NCBI GenBank assembly: GCA_003427395.1
Contig: BFEA01000585.1
Span: 741,269-805,268, forward strand
Origin: Chara braunii
Taxonomy: Eukaryota; Streptophyta; Charophyceae; Charales; Characeae
DNA: 64,000 bases
Direction of reading: 5' to 3'
Part shown: positions 1 through 11,233 of the stretch, piece after piece
How positions within the stretch are numbered: position 1 is the first letter of the stretch
Layout: every line of letters starts with the position of its first letter
Position numbers and translations under genes: made by a program
The notes under the pieces: generated by a model
What the model was told of the DNA's origin: nothing
Database searches by the model: none
What the model saw: only the letters and a program-made list of their open reading frames with translations

Positions 1-26
<26 letters not shown>
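1..26. repeat. (AG)n microsatellite at window edge
   Basis: Pure AG dinucleotide repeat running off the left edge of the window. It continues into a short CA-rich stretch. Confidence 0.95.
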
Positions 27-31
<5 letters not shown>

Positions 32-339
32 CACACACACATAAACATGCAGCAGCGGGAGGTATCAGACACTGATGAGCGTGTGCTTCTCTTTGTAGTT
101 CGGGAGGAGTCAGAGAGAAAAGCGAAGGGATACGAATGAGAAAGGGGAGGGAGGAAAATGTAAATGCTCTCTGATAGGCCAAGTCGCCAAATCTCCACCA
201 TCTCCTGCTACAGGTGGTCGTCATCCTCTTTTTCTTCCTCCTCCTTTCTCCTCCTGCTTCGTTCTTCTTCCTTCTCCGTCTTGTTTTCTTGTTCTTCCTT
301 CTCTCCTTTTCTTCCTTCTTTCTTTCTTACTCCTCCAAC

Positions 340-1390
340 AAGAGGTGGGGATTCGGGGACTCATTTGGATTGGGGAAAGGGTGGAAGGGAGAGAACGACC
401 TCGAGAAGAAACAGAGGTTGGAAAGCAGGTGCATTCGTATTTCGCCATCATCTACGCTACTCTACGGTGACCCACGGGCCGTGCACCAGACGTGGTGCAC
501 GGGAAGTTGGGAGGAGAGCGGGAAGGACAACGTTTTTGCTCAATAACTACAAAAGCTGCAGCTACGCACCTTGACACGTGCAACTGCCAGGGATAGAGCA
601 GATCAGAGTGGACCGTTGACATGCATCACGCACGCGATCAGAGAAGGCAAAGAGCAAGACCTAAAGGGAGAGAGGGAGAGGGGAAGGTGGAGAGAGAGAG
701 AGGTGGGAGAGAGGTGAAGAGAGATGGGCAAGGAGAGAGAGAGTAAGAAGAGGAAGAGGGAGAGAGTTAGAGAGAGGGAGAGAGGGAGAGAGGGAGAGAG
801 GGAGAGGGGGACTCAAGAGTGTAGGGGGAAGGGTAGAAGGGAGAGGACGACCTCGAGAAGAAACAGAGGCTGAAAAGTAGTTGCATTCGTATTCGCCACC
901 ATCTACACTACTCTACAGTGAACCACGGGGCATGCACCAGACTTGGGGCACGGGAAGTTGGGAGGGGAGCGGGAGGACAACGTTATTGCTCAATAACTAC
1001 AAAAGCTGCGATGCAAGAAGACATAGGAGAAGAGCAAAGAAAACCTCGAACAAGAGGCGGGAACTCAAGAGGATACGGGAATGGGTAGAAGGGAGAGGAC
1101 GATCTCGAGAAGAAGCAGAGGCTGAAAAGTGTTATTGCGACATAGTACAGATTGAGCTGCAATGCAAGAAGACATAGGAGAAGAGCAAAGAAAACCACCA
1201 ACAAGAGGCGGGGACTCAAGAGGATAGGGGAAAGGGTAGAAGGGAGAGGACGACCTCTAGAAGAACAGGAGCTGAAAAGCAGTTGCATTCATATTCGCCA
1301 CCATCTACACTCTACGATGACCCACGGGGCGTGCACCAGACTTGGGGCACGGGAAGTTGGGAGGGGAGCGGGAAGGACAGCGTTATAAAC
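340..1390. repeat. Imperfect tandem GA-rich modules, about 200 bp each
   Basis: A module of purine-rich sequence followed by 'gcaccagacttggggcacggg' like text recurs at about 352-560, 808-1010 and 1200-1385. A partial copy lies at 1045-1140. Modules end with 'acaacgtt...caataactac' and are linked by a repeated 'aagaagacataggagaagagc' segment. In the first copy the core is a hairpin (arms GTGCACCA and TGGTGCAC, loop GACG, near 480-500). Several small ORFs cross the modules but they are low-complexity and not believable genes. Function unknown. Confidence 0.75.
664..815. repeat. GA-rich low-complexity tract
   Basis: Nearly pure purine sequence with repeated GAGAGAGG blocks between two copies of the larger module. 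No coding signal. Confidence 0.9.
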
Positions 1391-1552
1391 GCAGTCAGAT
1401 GCATACAGGGAAGTGCCAGTGTAAGTCTATGTGAAAACACCTTGACTACATCGACCGACGGGCAAGCCGCGCCTGCATATCGTTGTCTCCGTTTCTCTGC
1501 TGTTTGGCGGTGACATGTCTTTGCAGCTCCACAATCGAGATCAACTGGACAG

Positions 1553-1705
1553 CCATTCCCGAGCGACGAAGGGTTCTTCCCCACTATGTCGATCGGCTAA
1601 ACGGCTCTTGCGAGTGACGAAGGGTTCTTTCCCAAGCTATGGCGATCGGCTAGACTGCCCTCCCGAGTGACCCTTCCGAGTGACGAGGGGTTCTTCTCTG
1701 TCGCA
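1553..1705. repeat. Short tandem repeat, three copies
   Basis: The motif 'cgagtgacgaagggttctt' followed by 'atcggcta' recurs three times at about 1558, 1610 and 1678, with spacings of roughly 52 and 68 bp. No gene is recognised between 1390 and 3670. Confidence 0.7.
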
Positions 1706-1975
1706 GTGTCTCCTTCTGTGTACTCTGCACCTTTGCTCCCGCTCTTCTTCTTGTCCAGGTTGCGGGAAAACCAGCGGTTGCAGCGTAGTTGCAATTAGTG
1801 CGTATTTTTACCACGTTATTGAGCTGAGCGGGAACGTAAGGAAAAGCCGAAGCCCGTTTTTGCAGTGAGCGGGAAGGCAACGAGGCGAGAAGCGAGGTAT
1901 GGCGGGTTGAAGGCGCTGAGCAGCACGTGTCGGGTTGTTCCGCTACTCTCGACATGCACAAAAGACAAAAAATAT

Positions 1976-1978
<3 letters not shown>

Positions 1979-2020
<42 letters not shown>
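1979..2020. repeat. (CT)n microsatellite
   Basis: About 20 CT units with one TT interruption. The motif 'tctcgacatgcacaaaagacaaaaa' flanks the tract on the left and recurs in near-identical form on its right. This is a short direct duplication around the microsatellite. Confidence 0.95.
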
Positions 2021-2197
2021 GACACAGGACCTCGCTCCTCTACTCTCGAGATGCACAAAAGACAAAAATAAAGGCGGTGTATCTTTCCATGTTCTAGCGG
2101 AAGATTCATTCTTATTTTGCATAATTTGGGAGTAGCATGCCTAGCATGCGCCGTCTTTAGGCTTCACCAACTGAACGGGCAGAAACTATCAACAAGA

Positions 2198-2278
2198 ATG
2201 TACCCTCACTCGCGGGCACCCGTGAGTGAGGGTCAGAATGTACCCTCACTCCCGGGCACCCGTGAGTGAGGGTACATT
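2198..2278. repeat. Two consecutive strong hairpins (tandem 40-bp inverted repeats)
   Basis: Hairpin 1 has arms 2202-2211 and 2224-2233 (ACCCTCACTC / GAGTGAGGGT). Hairpin 2 has a perfect 15-bp stem, 2237-2251 with 2264-2278 (AATGTACCCTCACTC / its complement), around a 12-nt loop. The two units are a direct 40-bp repeat of each other. They may be ends or internal repeats of a small non-autonomous element. They do not resemble a bacterial terminator context. Confidence 0.85.
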
Positions 2279-2387
2279 GAAATTGACGGTTTCTACCCCG
2301 TTCGAGCGGCTTGTTCGTTGGGCCTCAGGCTCAACTTGAACGGTTTCTATGCCCCCATTTTCCCAAAAAGATTGAAAATGTAACTGA

Positions 2388-2705
2388 CCCTCCAAAATGG
2401 GTTGGCGTGAAACCGGAGGGTTAAGTAATCTCGCCCTTGCCTTTAAAATTTCCAAATGTGACCGACCCTCCAAAATGGACTGCCGGGAAAAGGAGGCGGC
2501 ACATATAATTTGAGAAGTTGCGCCCTAGGAACAATTATTCACAGACCCTTCGCAAATGACGGGCTCCGTTTATAATTTTTTTCTCATAAGACTGAAAGTT
2601 ATCATATGGAAGGACAAAAATGGAGTTAAATGGAACATATAACTTTCAATCATACAAAACCTGAAAGTTATCATATGGAAGCAAANAACTAAAGTTAGAT
2701 GGAAA

Positions 2706-2736
<31 letters not shown>

Positions 2737-2760
2737 NAAANACNCCCCCNCCAGTGTTGG
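2388..2760. repeat. Short direct and inverted repeats with poly-T and ambiguous bases
   Basis: 'gaccctccaaaatgg' occurs twice (near 2390 and 2465). 'ctgaaagttatcatatggaa' occurs twice (near 2591 and 2661), with an inverted 'aactttcaat' between. A poly-T run at about 2709-2736 is followed by scattered N calls. The layout could be a degraded MITE-like element. The N bases show poor assembly quality here. Confidence 0.55.
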
Positions 2761-3673
2761 TGGTGCTTCTAAGAGCAGACACCNCCACCACCTGGGGAGA
2801 GGCTCCATCTATTGGTGGGGAGCATCACCTGCCGGAAAACGGGTCCAGCGTCCCATACACAGACTGAAATTCAAGCATACTTTGAGTTTATAAGTTTCTT
2901 GTTGTTGCTCCTAGTAGTCTGGAACTCTTCTTGGTGCCGCTCAACTTTACTCACAGCTCTTTGTAGTGCATTGAGCTCAAGGTTGGTGTGCGGTAGAGTA
3001 CCAATTAGGAGAGTAGGAGTGTCCTTCACTTCCACTTCTTGACCCTTCTACTCCCTCTGTGCCTTTTGAAGCCACTCTCCTTCTTCCCACAACCTTTTCT
3101 TTTCGTCGTACTCTTTTTTTTGGGGGGGGCAAGTAAAGGATTGTGGAGTTCACTCCGCTTCTCCTCCAGCATAAGTGCAATGCACCTAGTCTGTAGGATA
3201 CTCGTCAGAGGTCAGAAGTACAAGATAACTCTGTGCCGAACAATGACTCCAATAAACGTGAGTGTGATCCTTGATATAATGTCTTGTTTTTCCAATAGAC
3301 GAAGATAAGAGAGGGGGAATACAGTCAGGAGGTGGAAGAGAAATGCCAATCAATGGCCACAGAGATAGTAGCCCGACATTCCCTCTCCTTCTTCGGGCTT
3401 CCCCTCGCCTCCACATCAACAACAATGTCCAATAACGAGCCTGACAAGTACTGATCACATCAAAGTGCCACGTGGCACAGTTCTCCCTGAAGACGTTCAA
3501 CAATGTACAGTATCGCATCACAGCAGGTAAGTATCCCGTCTCTCTCTCTCAATCATCCATAGCCCCGATCTCCCTCCTTGTCGCGTGCAACTCAACGATG
3601 AAGACAATGTGGCAGATGCCAGTCGGCAATGGAGACAGAGTGGCATGCGCCACGCCAACAATGTCGAAGACAA

Positions 3674-4271
3674 TGTGGCGTTGCCCCACGTCAGCAGAGG
3701 TTGGCGCCGAAGTAGGAAGACGCCATTGTACAACAACAATCTTGCGTCATCATCCACAGTGCCAGCGTCCAGCCAACGTCCAGCCAACATCCTGCCAACG
3801 TCCTGCCAGCGTCAAGCCAGCGTCCAGCCAGGGTCCAGCTAGCGTCCAGCCAGGGTCCAGCCAACATCCAGCCAGCATCCAGCCAGCATCCAGCTAGCGT
3901 CCAGCTCGCGTTAAGGCAGCATAGAAAGACTGAATGTTTACTCCCTCAGGTCTCCCACCCATAGTGGCTCAGATTGAATCATAGCCAAGGGCCTGGATTG
4001 TGTACAGTTGCAGACTTCCACTTGGTCTGAATACTGTCTTGGTACCTGCATACAAACAAGTGTGTGTGTCTGGCCGGCGGCCTGGGCTGGGTCCATACAG
4101 ACTTTGACTCTTAGGTCATTGCAGTTGACCGAAGTCAATTGTCGGCGTCTCAGGCCCAGGAGCCACTTCGGAGGAGTCTTTTGCCCCTTCGTACCTCACG
4201 GCCTGAGACCGGGGTCGCGGCCTGGCAAGGCCCTTAGACATTCGACGAGGCATATGAAGCCGGTTACTGCA
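3674..4271 (-). repeat. Element A 3' LTR (about 598 bp)
   Basis: A second copy lies at 32,067-32,558. On the plus strand both copies start TGTGGC and end GGTTACTGCA, so the element strand reads TGCAGTAACC...GCCACA, with proper TG/CA ends. The LTR lies just beyond the C-terminal end of the minus-strand pol of element A, as a 3' LTR should. Just outside the inner end, 4273-4300 repeats an internal LTR segment ('ggcaaggcccttagacattcg'). A pyrimidine tract at 4320-4332 (purine on the element strand) could be the polypurine tract. Boundaries come from homology and terminal dinucleotides; a target duplication was not established. Confidence 0.75.
3761..3912. repeat. 11-bp minisatellite inside LTR-A
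   Basis: About 14 units related to CGTCCAGCCAG lie in a row inside the LTR. The sister LTR at 32,158-32,213 has only about five units. The repeat creates a spurious open frame rich in Gln, Pro, Ala and Ser. Confidence 0.9.
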
Positions 4272-4299
4272 TTCTTGGCAAGGCCCTTAGACATTCGAG

Positions 4300-5020
4300 T
4301 TCCATCGCAGAAATACATTAATTTTCTTTTAAGCCTCGCTCATATGCAGAAACAATGTCAGGAGCAGTAGGTAGGAGTTCTTTCTTACTGAACCATCTTG
4401 CTTCAGTTGGGGTTGAGACTTGAACTTTACCTTATACTGCTTCTGCGGTCTTCTTCTGCCGCCTGTAGAGAAGTAGCCATGTTCCAAAATCTTTTCAACT
4501 TCGTAACCTCCATTCATGGAGGGTGGGAACATAGATGGTCTATTAGGAAACTTGATTACCTCTACATATGGCAACAATTTAAACGCGTGAACGACAGGGT
4601 AGGTCTTAAGATGTGGGGTACGCCAATTTTGTCGAAGGGTCCATCTGCATCCCCAATCACTTTGAGAACTTCCTAGGGTCCGTGATAGACAGGTAATAGT
4701 TTTAAAGACACATTTTCATCCAAGGAAAATTCTTTAGACTTTACCCAGACTAGGTCCCCTTCTTGGAATTGGGATGGCCGACAATGCTTGTTGGCTTGTT
4801 CAATCATCTGTAGCTGGTCTTTTTGTATATTTTCCTTAACTTTCTTTGTGTCTTCTTGTTATAAAACTGCAAATTCGCGAGTGCCCGAGGGTAACCTCTG
4901 AATCTGGTCACGAGTTAGAGCAGCAATGGGACGTCGAGGTTTCCAACCGTTACGCAGTGCATTCGGTGTTCTTCATGTAACTTTATGTATGCTATTCTTA
5001 TATGGACGTGCAATTTTAGG
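4300..5020 (-). pseudogene. Element A integrase C-terminal region with chromodomain-like end
   Basis: Read on the minus strand, this continues the integrase. It has a stretch with the typical 'DLVWVKSKEFSL...LLPVYHGP' core-to-tail sequence (the GPY/F region) and then a chromodomain-like tail: YEVEKILEHGYF, a basic RRRPQKQ turn, then YKVKF. In chromoviruses this tail steers integration toward particular chromatin. Element C (23,500-23,745) has the same tail, so A and C belong to one family. An in-frame stop near 4860 and loss of the end of the chromodomain show it is dead. Confidence 0.75.
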
Positions 5021-5736
5021 TTAGTTCTCATCCCAATCTACTTGATCAGGTCGTACATACATGCGCAAAAGTTGTTGGCACAGGCGATTCATTTGTTCGG
5101 TTTGGCCATTCGTTTCAGGGTGTCTACCTGACGACATGGTCAATTTAGTGCCATAGGCTTCCATCAACATCCGCCATTGAAGTCCGGTGAACCGGACATC
5201 CGTATCGGAGACGATGGTCTTTGGGAACCCATATTTTGAGACCCATCGCATGTGAAAGTTTTGGATGACTAGTTCAGTCTTAGCTTCAACGGGCAAAGGA
5301 ATGGACATAACATATTTTGGAAATCGATCTCCAATGACCATTACTTGATTGTTGCCGTTTTCACTCTTAGTGAGACTCGTGAAATCAATGGAGATAGACT
5401 CACCTGACTCACTTCGAATAGGTAGCGGTCTCAATAGTCCCAGGGATTCTCATGCCAGGGGTTATTCCTCTGGCAAACAAGACAAGTCCGCGCATGGGTT
5501 AGCACATCCTTTTTCATCCCTTTCCATTCAAAGCGACATCTCACATCGGCATACGTCTTCTTGAAACCGACGTGTCCCTTAGTATCATGGCATTCCCCTA
5601 TAATTAGAGTTTTTATTTGTTCTATATGAGGAATACAAAGTCTTCCTTCGGTCTTATCGATATTCGGGAAAGAGTTCAGGGTTCCTTTGTAGGGTTCCGA
5701 TAATAGGACTCCATATGGGATGGTCTGCATAACCAT
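5021..5736 (-). pseudogene. Element A integrase: HHCC zinc finger and DDE core
   Basis: Integrase joins the reverse-transcribed cDNA to host DNA. The zinc-binding part (about 5431-5736) reads GECHDTKGHVGF...CLVCQRN, a complete H-H-C-C set. The catalytic core (5021-5434) shows the three acidic residues in order: SIDF, then SDTDVRFT, then HPETNGQTEQ. The two parts sit in different frames that overlap by a few bases near 5431, so a frameshift separates them. RNase H of the same element lies to the right. Confidence 0.85.
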
Positions 5737-6290
5737 TACGTATTTGCTCTTTCAATTCATTTCCAACATCGAGATAGGAGACTATAGTTCCAAAGAAATT
5801 AGCACGCCTGGACAAAGCATCTGCAACCACATTGGACTTCCCTTTGATTGTCTTTAGTTCAAAGTCAAATGTGTCTATGAAAGCGGACCATCTCACTGAC
5901 TTGTCAAAGAGTCTATGTTGGGTCTTAATCCACTTCAAGGTAGAGTGGTCTGAGTAGACAGTGAAGTGATTCCTAACAAGTAGTGTTTCCATGTGTCCAG
6001 GGCAGCAACCAAGGCATACAATTCCCTTTCGTACGTGGAGTTGGCCACTTTCTCAGACGAAAGCCTCCTGGATATAAACTCAATAAGTCTATATCCCTTG
6101 CCGTCGTCTTGTTGTAGCACAGCCCCAATTCCATACCGACTTGCGTCAGTAGTAACAATGAAAGGGAGAGTAGGATCAGCAATCTTTAAGACAGGGTAGT
6201 GAGTCAGTACATGTTTCAACTTGTTGAACGAGGACTCATAATCTTTGTCCCACAAGGTTTTTCTTTCTTCTGTAGTCATCTCATAGGAGC
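5737..6290 (-). pseudogene. Element A RNase H domain
   Basis: RNase H removes the RNA template during reverse transcription. The domain reads LPFIVTTDASRYGIGAVL, with the first catalytic Asp kept, then ANSTYERELYALVAAL with the Glu. A frameshift near 5970 passes into YSDHSTLKWIKTQHRL (second Asp region), and the domain ends VVADALSRR. Order and spacing match Ty3/gypsy RNase H. It is broken by at least one frameshift. Confidence 0.85.
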
Positions 6291-7130
6291 AACTATAAAG
6301 AGAAGTTCCTTACAAACTTCCTATAATAATGAGCAAGCCCTAGAAAAGATCCGAGTTCCGTGATAGTCTTAGGTTGGGGCAAATTTTGAATTGTTGTTAT
6401 CTTCTTCTCTTCGGGCCTTAGTCCTCCTTCGTTTACTATATGCCCTAAGTACAAGACCTCAGGCTTAGCAAACTCGGACTTCTTAGGATTTAGTTTACAG
6501 TTGCCTTCGCGCAACTTTTGTAGAACCATTCGTAGATGCTTCTCGTGATCCTCTGCGTCTTACTATACACGAGGATATCATCGAGATAGACAACCAGGAA
6601 TTGATCCATCATTGACGAACTAGTTCATTCATAGACCTTTGAAAGGTGGCAGGAGCATTAGTCAATCCGAAAGGCATAACCACGAACTCGTAGTGACCAT
6701 ACCTGGTTTAGAAGGTTGTCTTGTGTTGATCCTCAAGTGCCACCTCGATCTGGTGGTACCTTGACTTGAGGTCAATCTTACTAAAGTACCTACAGCCCTG
6801 CAATTGGTCCAACAAGTCGTCAATGCGTGGAAGTGGGTCCATGTTTTTTACGGTGATGACATTCAACCCACGATAATCAATACATAAAAAGTTCACCTTC
6901 CTTTTTCAACACGGATAAGAGAGAGGAGCACCATACGGAGATGAGTTGGGACGAATCCATCCTTTTTCAGTTAGTTCTTGCAGTTGTTTCTCGAGTTCCT
7001 CAAGTTCCCTATGAGACATACGATAGATGGGACCCTTGCGAATCTTACTACCGGGAATGACCTCACTCGTTTGCTTAATAGAACGCTCGGTGATTCCCGT
7101 TGGCTCAGTCTGCAAGTCCTTATTCTCCTG
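6291..7130 (-). pseudogene. Element A reverse transcriptase
   Basis: Minus-strand segments read [79 protein letters not shown], then [11 protein letters not shown] (near 6550-6575) and LYLGHIVNEGGLRPEEKK. This is the full finger-palm order of a Ty3/gypsy RT with an intact YLDD site. Stops near 6905 and 6715 and a frameshift near 6530-6620 break it. The neighbouring protease and RNase H are in the expected order. Confidence 0.9.
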
Positions 7131-7236
7131 CTCGCTTAATGAGCACCATCATCACATCATGATCCAATTTCTTCTTTGAGGCCATAGATCTAAAGGATGG
7201 GTAACTCGTACAACAAAACGACAATGATGAGTCAGA

Positions 7237-7764
7237 TCAAGACTTATGATGCAATTTTATTGTTCGTGGTTCGGACGTTTCGTCCTTGAGTTTGACAATC
7301 TTCTCTTTGAATTTGACTTCCGGGTCGGCTTCCTCATGCCAATCTATACCCAGAATCATGTCAAAGGGTAAATTCTTCTGAATTAGGAAGGATAATTCGT
7401 GTAAGATCTTCTTCCCTTCCTTTGTCCTGAAATAGCATATGACACGATCAAAATATTGAGAGAAGGTGATCGTGCTCTTGTCAGCCAACATAGACGTGAT
7501 AGGTCTTGGCAAGTCCTTTACCTTCATTCCCAGATGCAATTTACAAATTGCCTTCTCCGAGGTATAGGACTGTGTCGATCCTGGATCTAACAGAGCACAT
7601 ACTCGCGTATGTGCGACCTCAATATCTGCGATGATCAACTCGCCCTTAGACTTCGCTTTCTTAGCCCACGAACTCCTTAAAGCTATCAGGGTGTGTTGGA
7701 CGACGGGCGGAAGAAGAGCCATGAGTCGAGGGGTTGAAAGGGGTGATCGATGCCTTACCTTCAA
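7237..7764 (-). pseudogene. Element A aspartic protease
   Basis: Retropepsin-like domain that would cut the Gag-Pol polyprotein. The frame reads VCALLDPGSTQSYTS at the active site, where the family normally has D-S/T-G-A, so the active site is altered to DPGS. Downstream NLPFDMILGIDWHEE is the usual ILG-x-DW block of gypsy proteases. The open part is 175 codons. The segment between protease and RT (7131-7236) has no clear domain. Confidence 0.8.
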
Positions 7765-9136
7765 CTGAACCCCTCAACTCAGTACCAGCAGACGCTACTC
7801 CTACTGGGTGCTCCCTTTTGGGTTGTGAATGAGAGGGCACCATGCTATAATGTGCCCTGCAGTGCCACACTTAAGGCACTGTGGATTATCCATTCGCTGC
7901 TGTCATTCTTCCTTTGACAACCCCATCTTTTCCCAAGGTTTTTCCGACTACAATGTCGGGGTGCTTGGGAAAGGAACGTGGCCTCTTCTTCCTACTCCCT
8001 TGTCCTCATTAAGGGGTAGCTTTTCCACCGTGTCGTCGTCCAAGACGACGAGCATGTGGTCCTAGCGCTTTTGCGCGATAGGACTCGCTTACCATACTCG
8101 CCAACCGGACCATTCTTCACGGCAGACGTATATGTTCCCTTTACCTGAGCCGTCATTTGCTTACTTTGGAGCGCGAGGTCGCGAAATTGTCTATAGTTGT
8201 ACTTACCGCATTTCGCCTCGACGACTAGATACCCTCGGATGGGTTTTGGCAATGCTCACGAAAAGATATAAACATCTTGATTGTCCTACAGGTTTAGACC
8301 AGGTACCTGCAACAACTGATCAACTTCACGCAACAATGCATCCACACTCGTCCAACGCTTTTGCCCGATGGTGGTGAGCTTGTCAAAGGCCTTATCGATC
8401 GTCGTTTTGTCTAGGAATCTCTCCTCAATCTTTTGGAGAAACTCCAGGAGGGTCAAGGTCTTGGCCCACTCACCGATGTCTTCGAAGCCAGCAGCATTGG
8501 CTTCAGATAAGACCCATTCCTTTTACCTCACCTAGACATGAGGTACTAAAAGCAACTTGGCTTTATGGCTCTACCGGTGCAGTGCTACAATATGTTTGGA
8601 TTTCGGCAATCTAGAGCAACAGATGCTCTTTCGCATTGGGTTCTTCTTTCTTTTCCGCTGGTTTCTCAATTTCCTTTTTGGAACTTTCGGGTATTTCGGC
8701 GTTACTTTCGTGACCTTCATTGCATCCTTCATGAGCTTCTCCTGGGGTTCTTTCTTCTCTTCCCCCTTGGCCGCCTCCTCAATCACCACCTTGTCCTTAC
8801 CCTTAATGAGTCTAGTCATTGTTGCAATCGAGGCGGTGTTACTGTCAACCTTCAATTCGAGATGTGCGATGTAAGCCATCAAATTATCCAAAATAAATGC
8901 AAGGTCTCAAAGTGAAACTGCTATCTGATTTCACCCAGTTTTCCCTCTTGCTGTTTTTTCTTTATTTTTTCATTCTTTGGTATTCTTCTATCTTTCTTTT
9001 CTCCAACTGCTTCCATGATCTTTAGACAATTCTGGTTCTTTCTTTTCTTCACCACTTCTTTCGCCTTCCTCTTCTTTTCTCTTGGCCCCGCTATTGACTA
9101 TCTCCGTCAGTTGGCCAATCATAAATTTATCCAGAG
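7765..9136 (-). pseudogene. Element A gag (capsid and CCHC nucleocapsid), 5' end cut by element C
   Basis: Gag forms the particle and binds the RNA. The nucleocapsid knuckle CLKCGTAGHIIAWC lies at 7837-7878 on the minus strand, an exact C-x2-C-x4-H-x4-C. Upstream, 8571-8891 reads a Lys/Glu-rich, probably coiled-coil segment starting MDNLMAYIAHLELKVD. The frame LDKFMIGQLTEIVNSGAKRK continues to 9136, where the LTR of element C begins. The N-terminal part of gag is therefore cut off. Several stops and frameshifts occur between 7880 and 8570. Confidence 0.8.
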
Positions 9137-10062
9137 TGAAATGGTTTTTCACGTTTACGGTAGCAGATGTTGTTCCCAGGGTTCGATCCCTTGACCTCGC
9201 CCTTATCCGTGTACGGTATTAGTTGCCTTGTGTGTGGTTGAACCCGCGACCTGCGTCTTGGGAGTCACATGTTTGCTTGTTGTAGGTAGTCTAGTTGTCG
9301 GGTCTGGTCATAGGTCAATAGGTTAGAAGTCTTAGCAGTATTAGAAGTCGTAGCTGCTACAATCCCCAAGAGTCAAGGTCATAGCTGCTACAGTGTCGTA
9401 GGGTCAACTCCACAGCCTGCCGAAGCTTCCGGAAGCGATCCTTCGTAGGTCTTAGGAGGTAGACCGTAGGCAAGTGGGCAAGTGGGCAGACTAACTCTGC
9501 CCAGTGAGCGGTACCCAACCCCAGTCACACTTCGTCAAGTCAGAAGTACCATGTGGGGCTGTATGCACCCGGGCCCAGGTCCAAAAGGCAGACCTTTGAC
9601 AACCCGAACTATGAATCAAGAGGCAGTGTCAACTCGTTCACTCGTTCTACCTGTGAGCCATGTGGAAGCTCTGCCTGAGCGTCGTGTGCAAGGAGGTCTG
9701 CAGGTGCCCGTGGACTAGAGGGCTAAGTGGAGGAAGTCAGCCATAGCCGAATTTGTTAGTGATGGGAGGAAGAAGGCGGCCATAGTCGGCACGTCAGCAG
9801 TTAGTAGTGTTAGTGTGTATGTGTGTGTTCGTGTTCGAGTGTGTGTGTCGGGTTGTGTTGGGAAATCCAGGGAGATCCAGGGTGTGTGTACGAACAAGTT
9901 GCTGAGAGAGCACGTGTTGGCCATGGCCGACCAAAACAAGTTTGAATCGCAGTTGTATTCTTGGCTTCATTAACTTTGAGCTTTCTTTGGCGACGAGTCG
10001 CCAGCTTGATCGTCATTTGTTCGTATATATGCTGAAGGTCGAAGTCGAAGAGTCTTATTGCA
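9137..10062 (+). repeat. Element C 5' LTR (about 926 bp)
   Basis: Starts TGAAATGG, ends TTATTGCA, and is followed two bases later by a primer-binding site. A homologous copy starts at 23,785 (TGAAACGG) at the far end of the plus-strand pol, giving the two LTRs of one element. A third, inverted relative lies at 37,530-38,499. It contains a T-arm-like hairpin near its start, inverted GTAGCTGCTAC motifs and a GT-rich stretch at 9808-9850. Confidence 0.85.
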
Positions 10063-10063
10063 C

Positions 10064-10076
10064 TGGTGTCAGAGCC
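10064..10076 (+). other. Element C primer-binding site, tRNA-iMet type
   Basis: TGGTGTCAGAGCC, one mismatch in 13 to the complement of the 3' end of plant initiator-Met tRNA (TGGTATCAGAGCC). It lies directly after the LTR end CA, as expected for minus-strand priming. Confidence 0.85.
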
Positions 10077-10852
10077 GGTTCCCGCTGTCCTGTTCCGCCA
10101 CGTTGTCACCATCATCTTTATCATCATCGCTGTGATCTTTGTAGCCGTCGGGAGCTAGGAAGGCGCCACCTAAGCGCCACGTCAGGGGCGATATCATCGG
10201 AGTGGTTGAGCAAAGAGAGGCGCCATCGAGGGCCACGTCGGGAGCTAGGAAGGCGCCACCTATGCACTGGTGTTTGAGCAAAGAGAGGCGCCATCGAGGG
10301 CCACGTCAGTAAGGAGGGATGTGCTACGTTATGCATCACGTCATGCCGGCCCGCTTTCGTTGTTGCGCGCTAGTCGAAATCGCGCGTTAAGTTGCTCGTT
10401 GCTGTTGCCGCTCCGCGCCGCCCACTACCCGCTACTTCGTGCACCTTCGTAACGTGCGTTCCCGCCGTAGCCGCTGCGCAAGCTTGTGCGCAGTCTCGTT
10501 GTTTGCTGCGCGCCTGCTGTCGCCCAATCACGCTCAAAGCTTTCCCGCGCGTCCTAGCTGTGTGTGCCGCGGTCGTTGTGTGCCCCGTCCGCTCAAGAAC
10601 TAGCGTGCGCGTTACTTGCGCGCCGTTGTCTGCCACTGGTTTCCGCATGCGTGCCCGCTGCCGAGTGCTGCTATATGCGCGTTGGGAGTCGAAGTCGCTC
10701 GTTAAAAAGTGGAAGCCACTGTGTCGTTGCCCCGTGTTGAAGGTAGTGGCCGCTAAGGAGACCAACGTCGGGAAGAAGGTGATTGCGCCCGATTGAAGAA
10801 GCGGAGCGGCCATCGCTGTTGTGTGTGTGAGAAAGAAAGAGATTGGTGACAA

Positions 10853-10967
10853 NNNNNNNNNNNNNNNNNNNNNNNNNNNNNNNNNNNNNNNNNNNNNNNN
10901 NNNNNNNNNNNNNNNNNNNNNNNNNNNNNNNNNNNNNNNNNNNNNNNNNNNNNNNNNNNNNNNNNNN
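10853..10967. other. Assembly gap (115 N)
   Basis: Run of N immediately before an AG microsatellite, which probably caused the assembly break. Confidence 0.99.

Positions 10968-11025
<58 letters not shown>
10968..11025. repeat. (AG)n microsatellite
   Basis: About 28 AG units at the right edge of the gap. The true length is unknown because the left side is unassembled. Confidence 0.97.
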
Positions 11026-11026
<1 letters not shown>

Positions 11027-11233
11027 TGATTGATTATTCAACCGCGAAGAAGGAAGTGGCGGCCATAGCCGCCGAACTCGAAGAAGCATGAAGTGACGAA
11101 GGAGAGAAGCAAGGAAGAAGAAGCCATAGCCGGGGTGGAAGAAGAAGATAAGGGGGAAGGAGAGAGAGGAGGAGGTTGGCGAAGAAGAAGGATCGACAAT
11201 CATAGCCAAAGGTCAGAGATTTGATCGGGAGAG

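Noticed and set aside
10370-11209. 279-codon minus-strand ORF
   Set aside because: It runs through the N gap and an AG microsatellite; the middle is X and Ser-Leu repeats. Not a gene.
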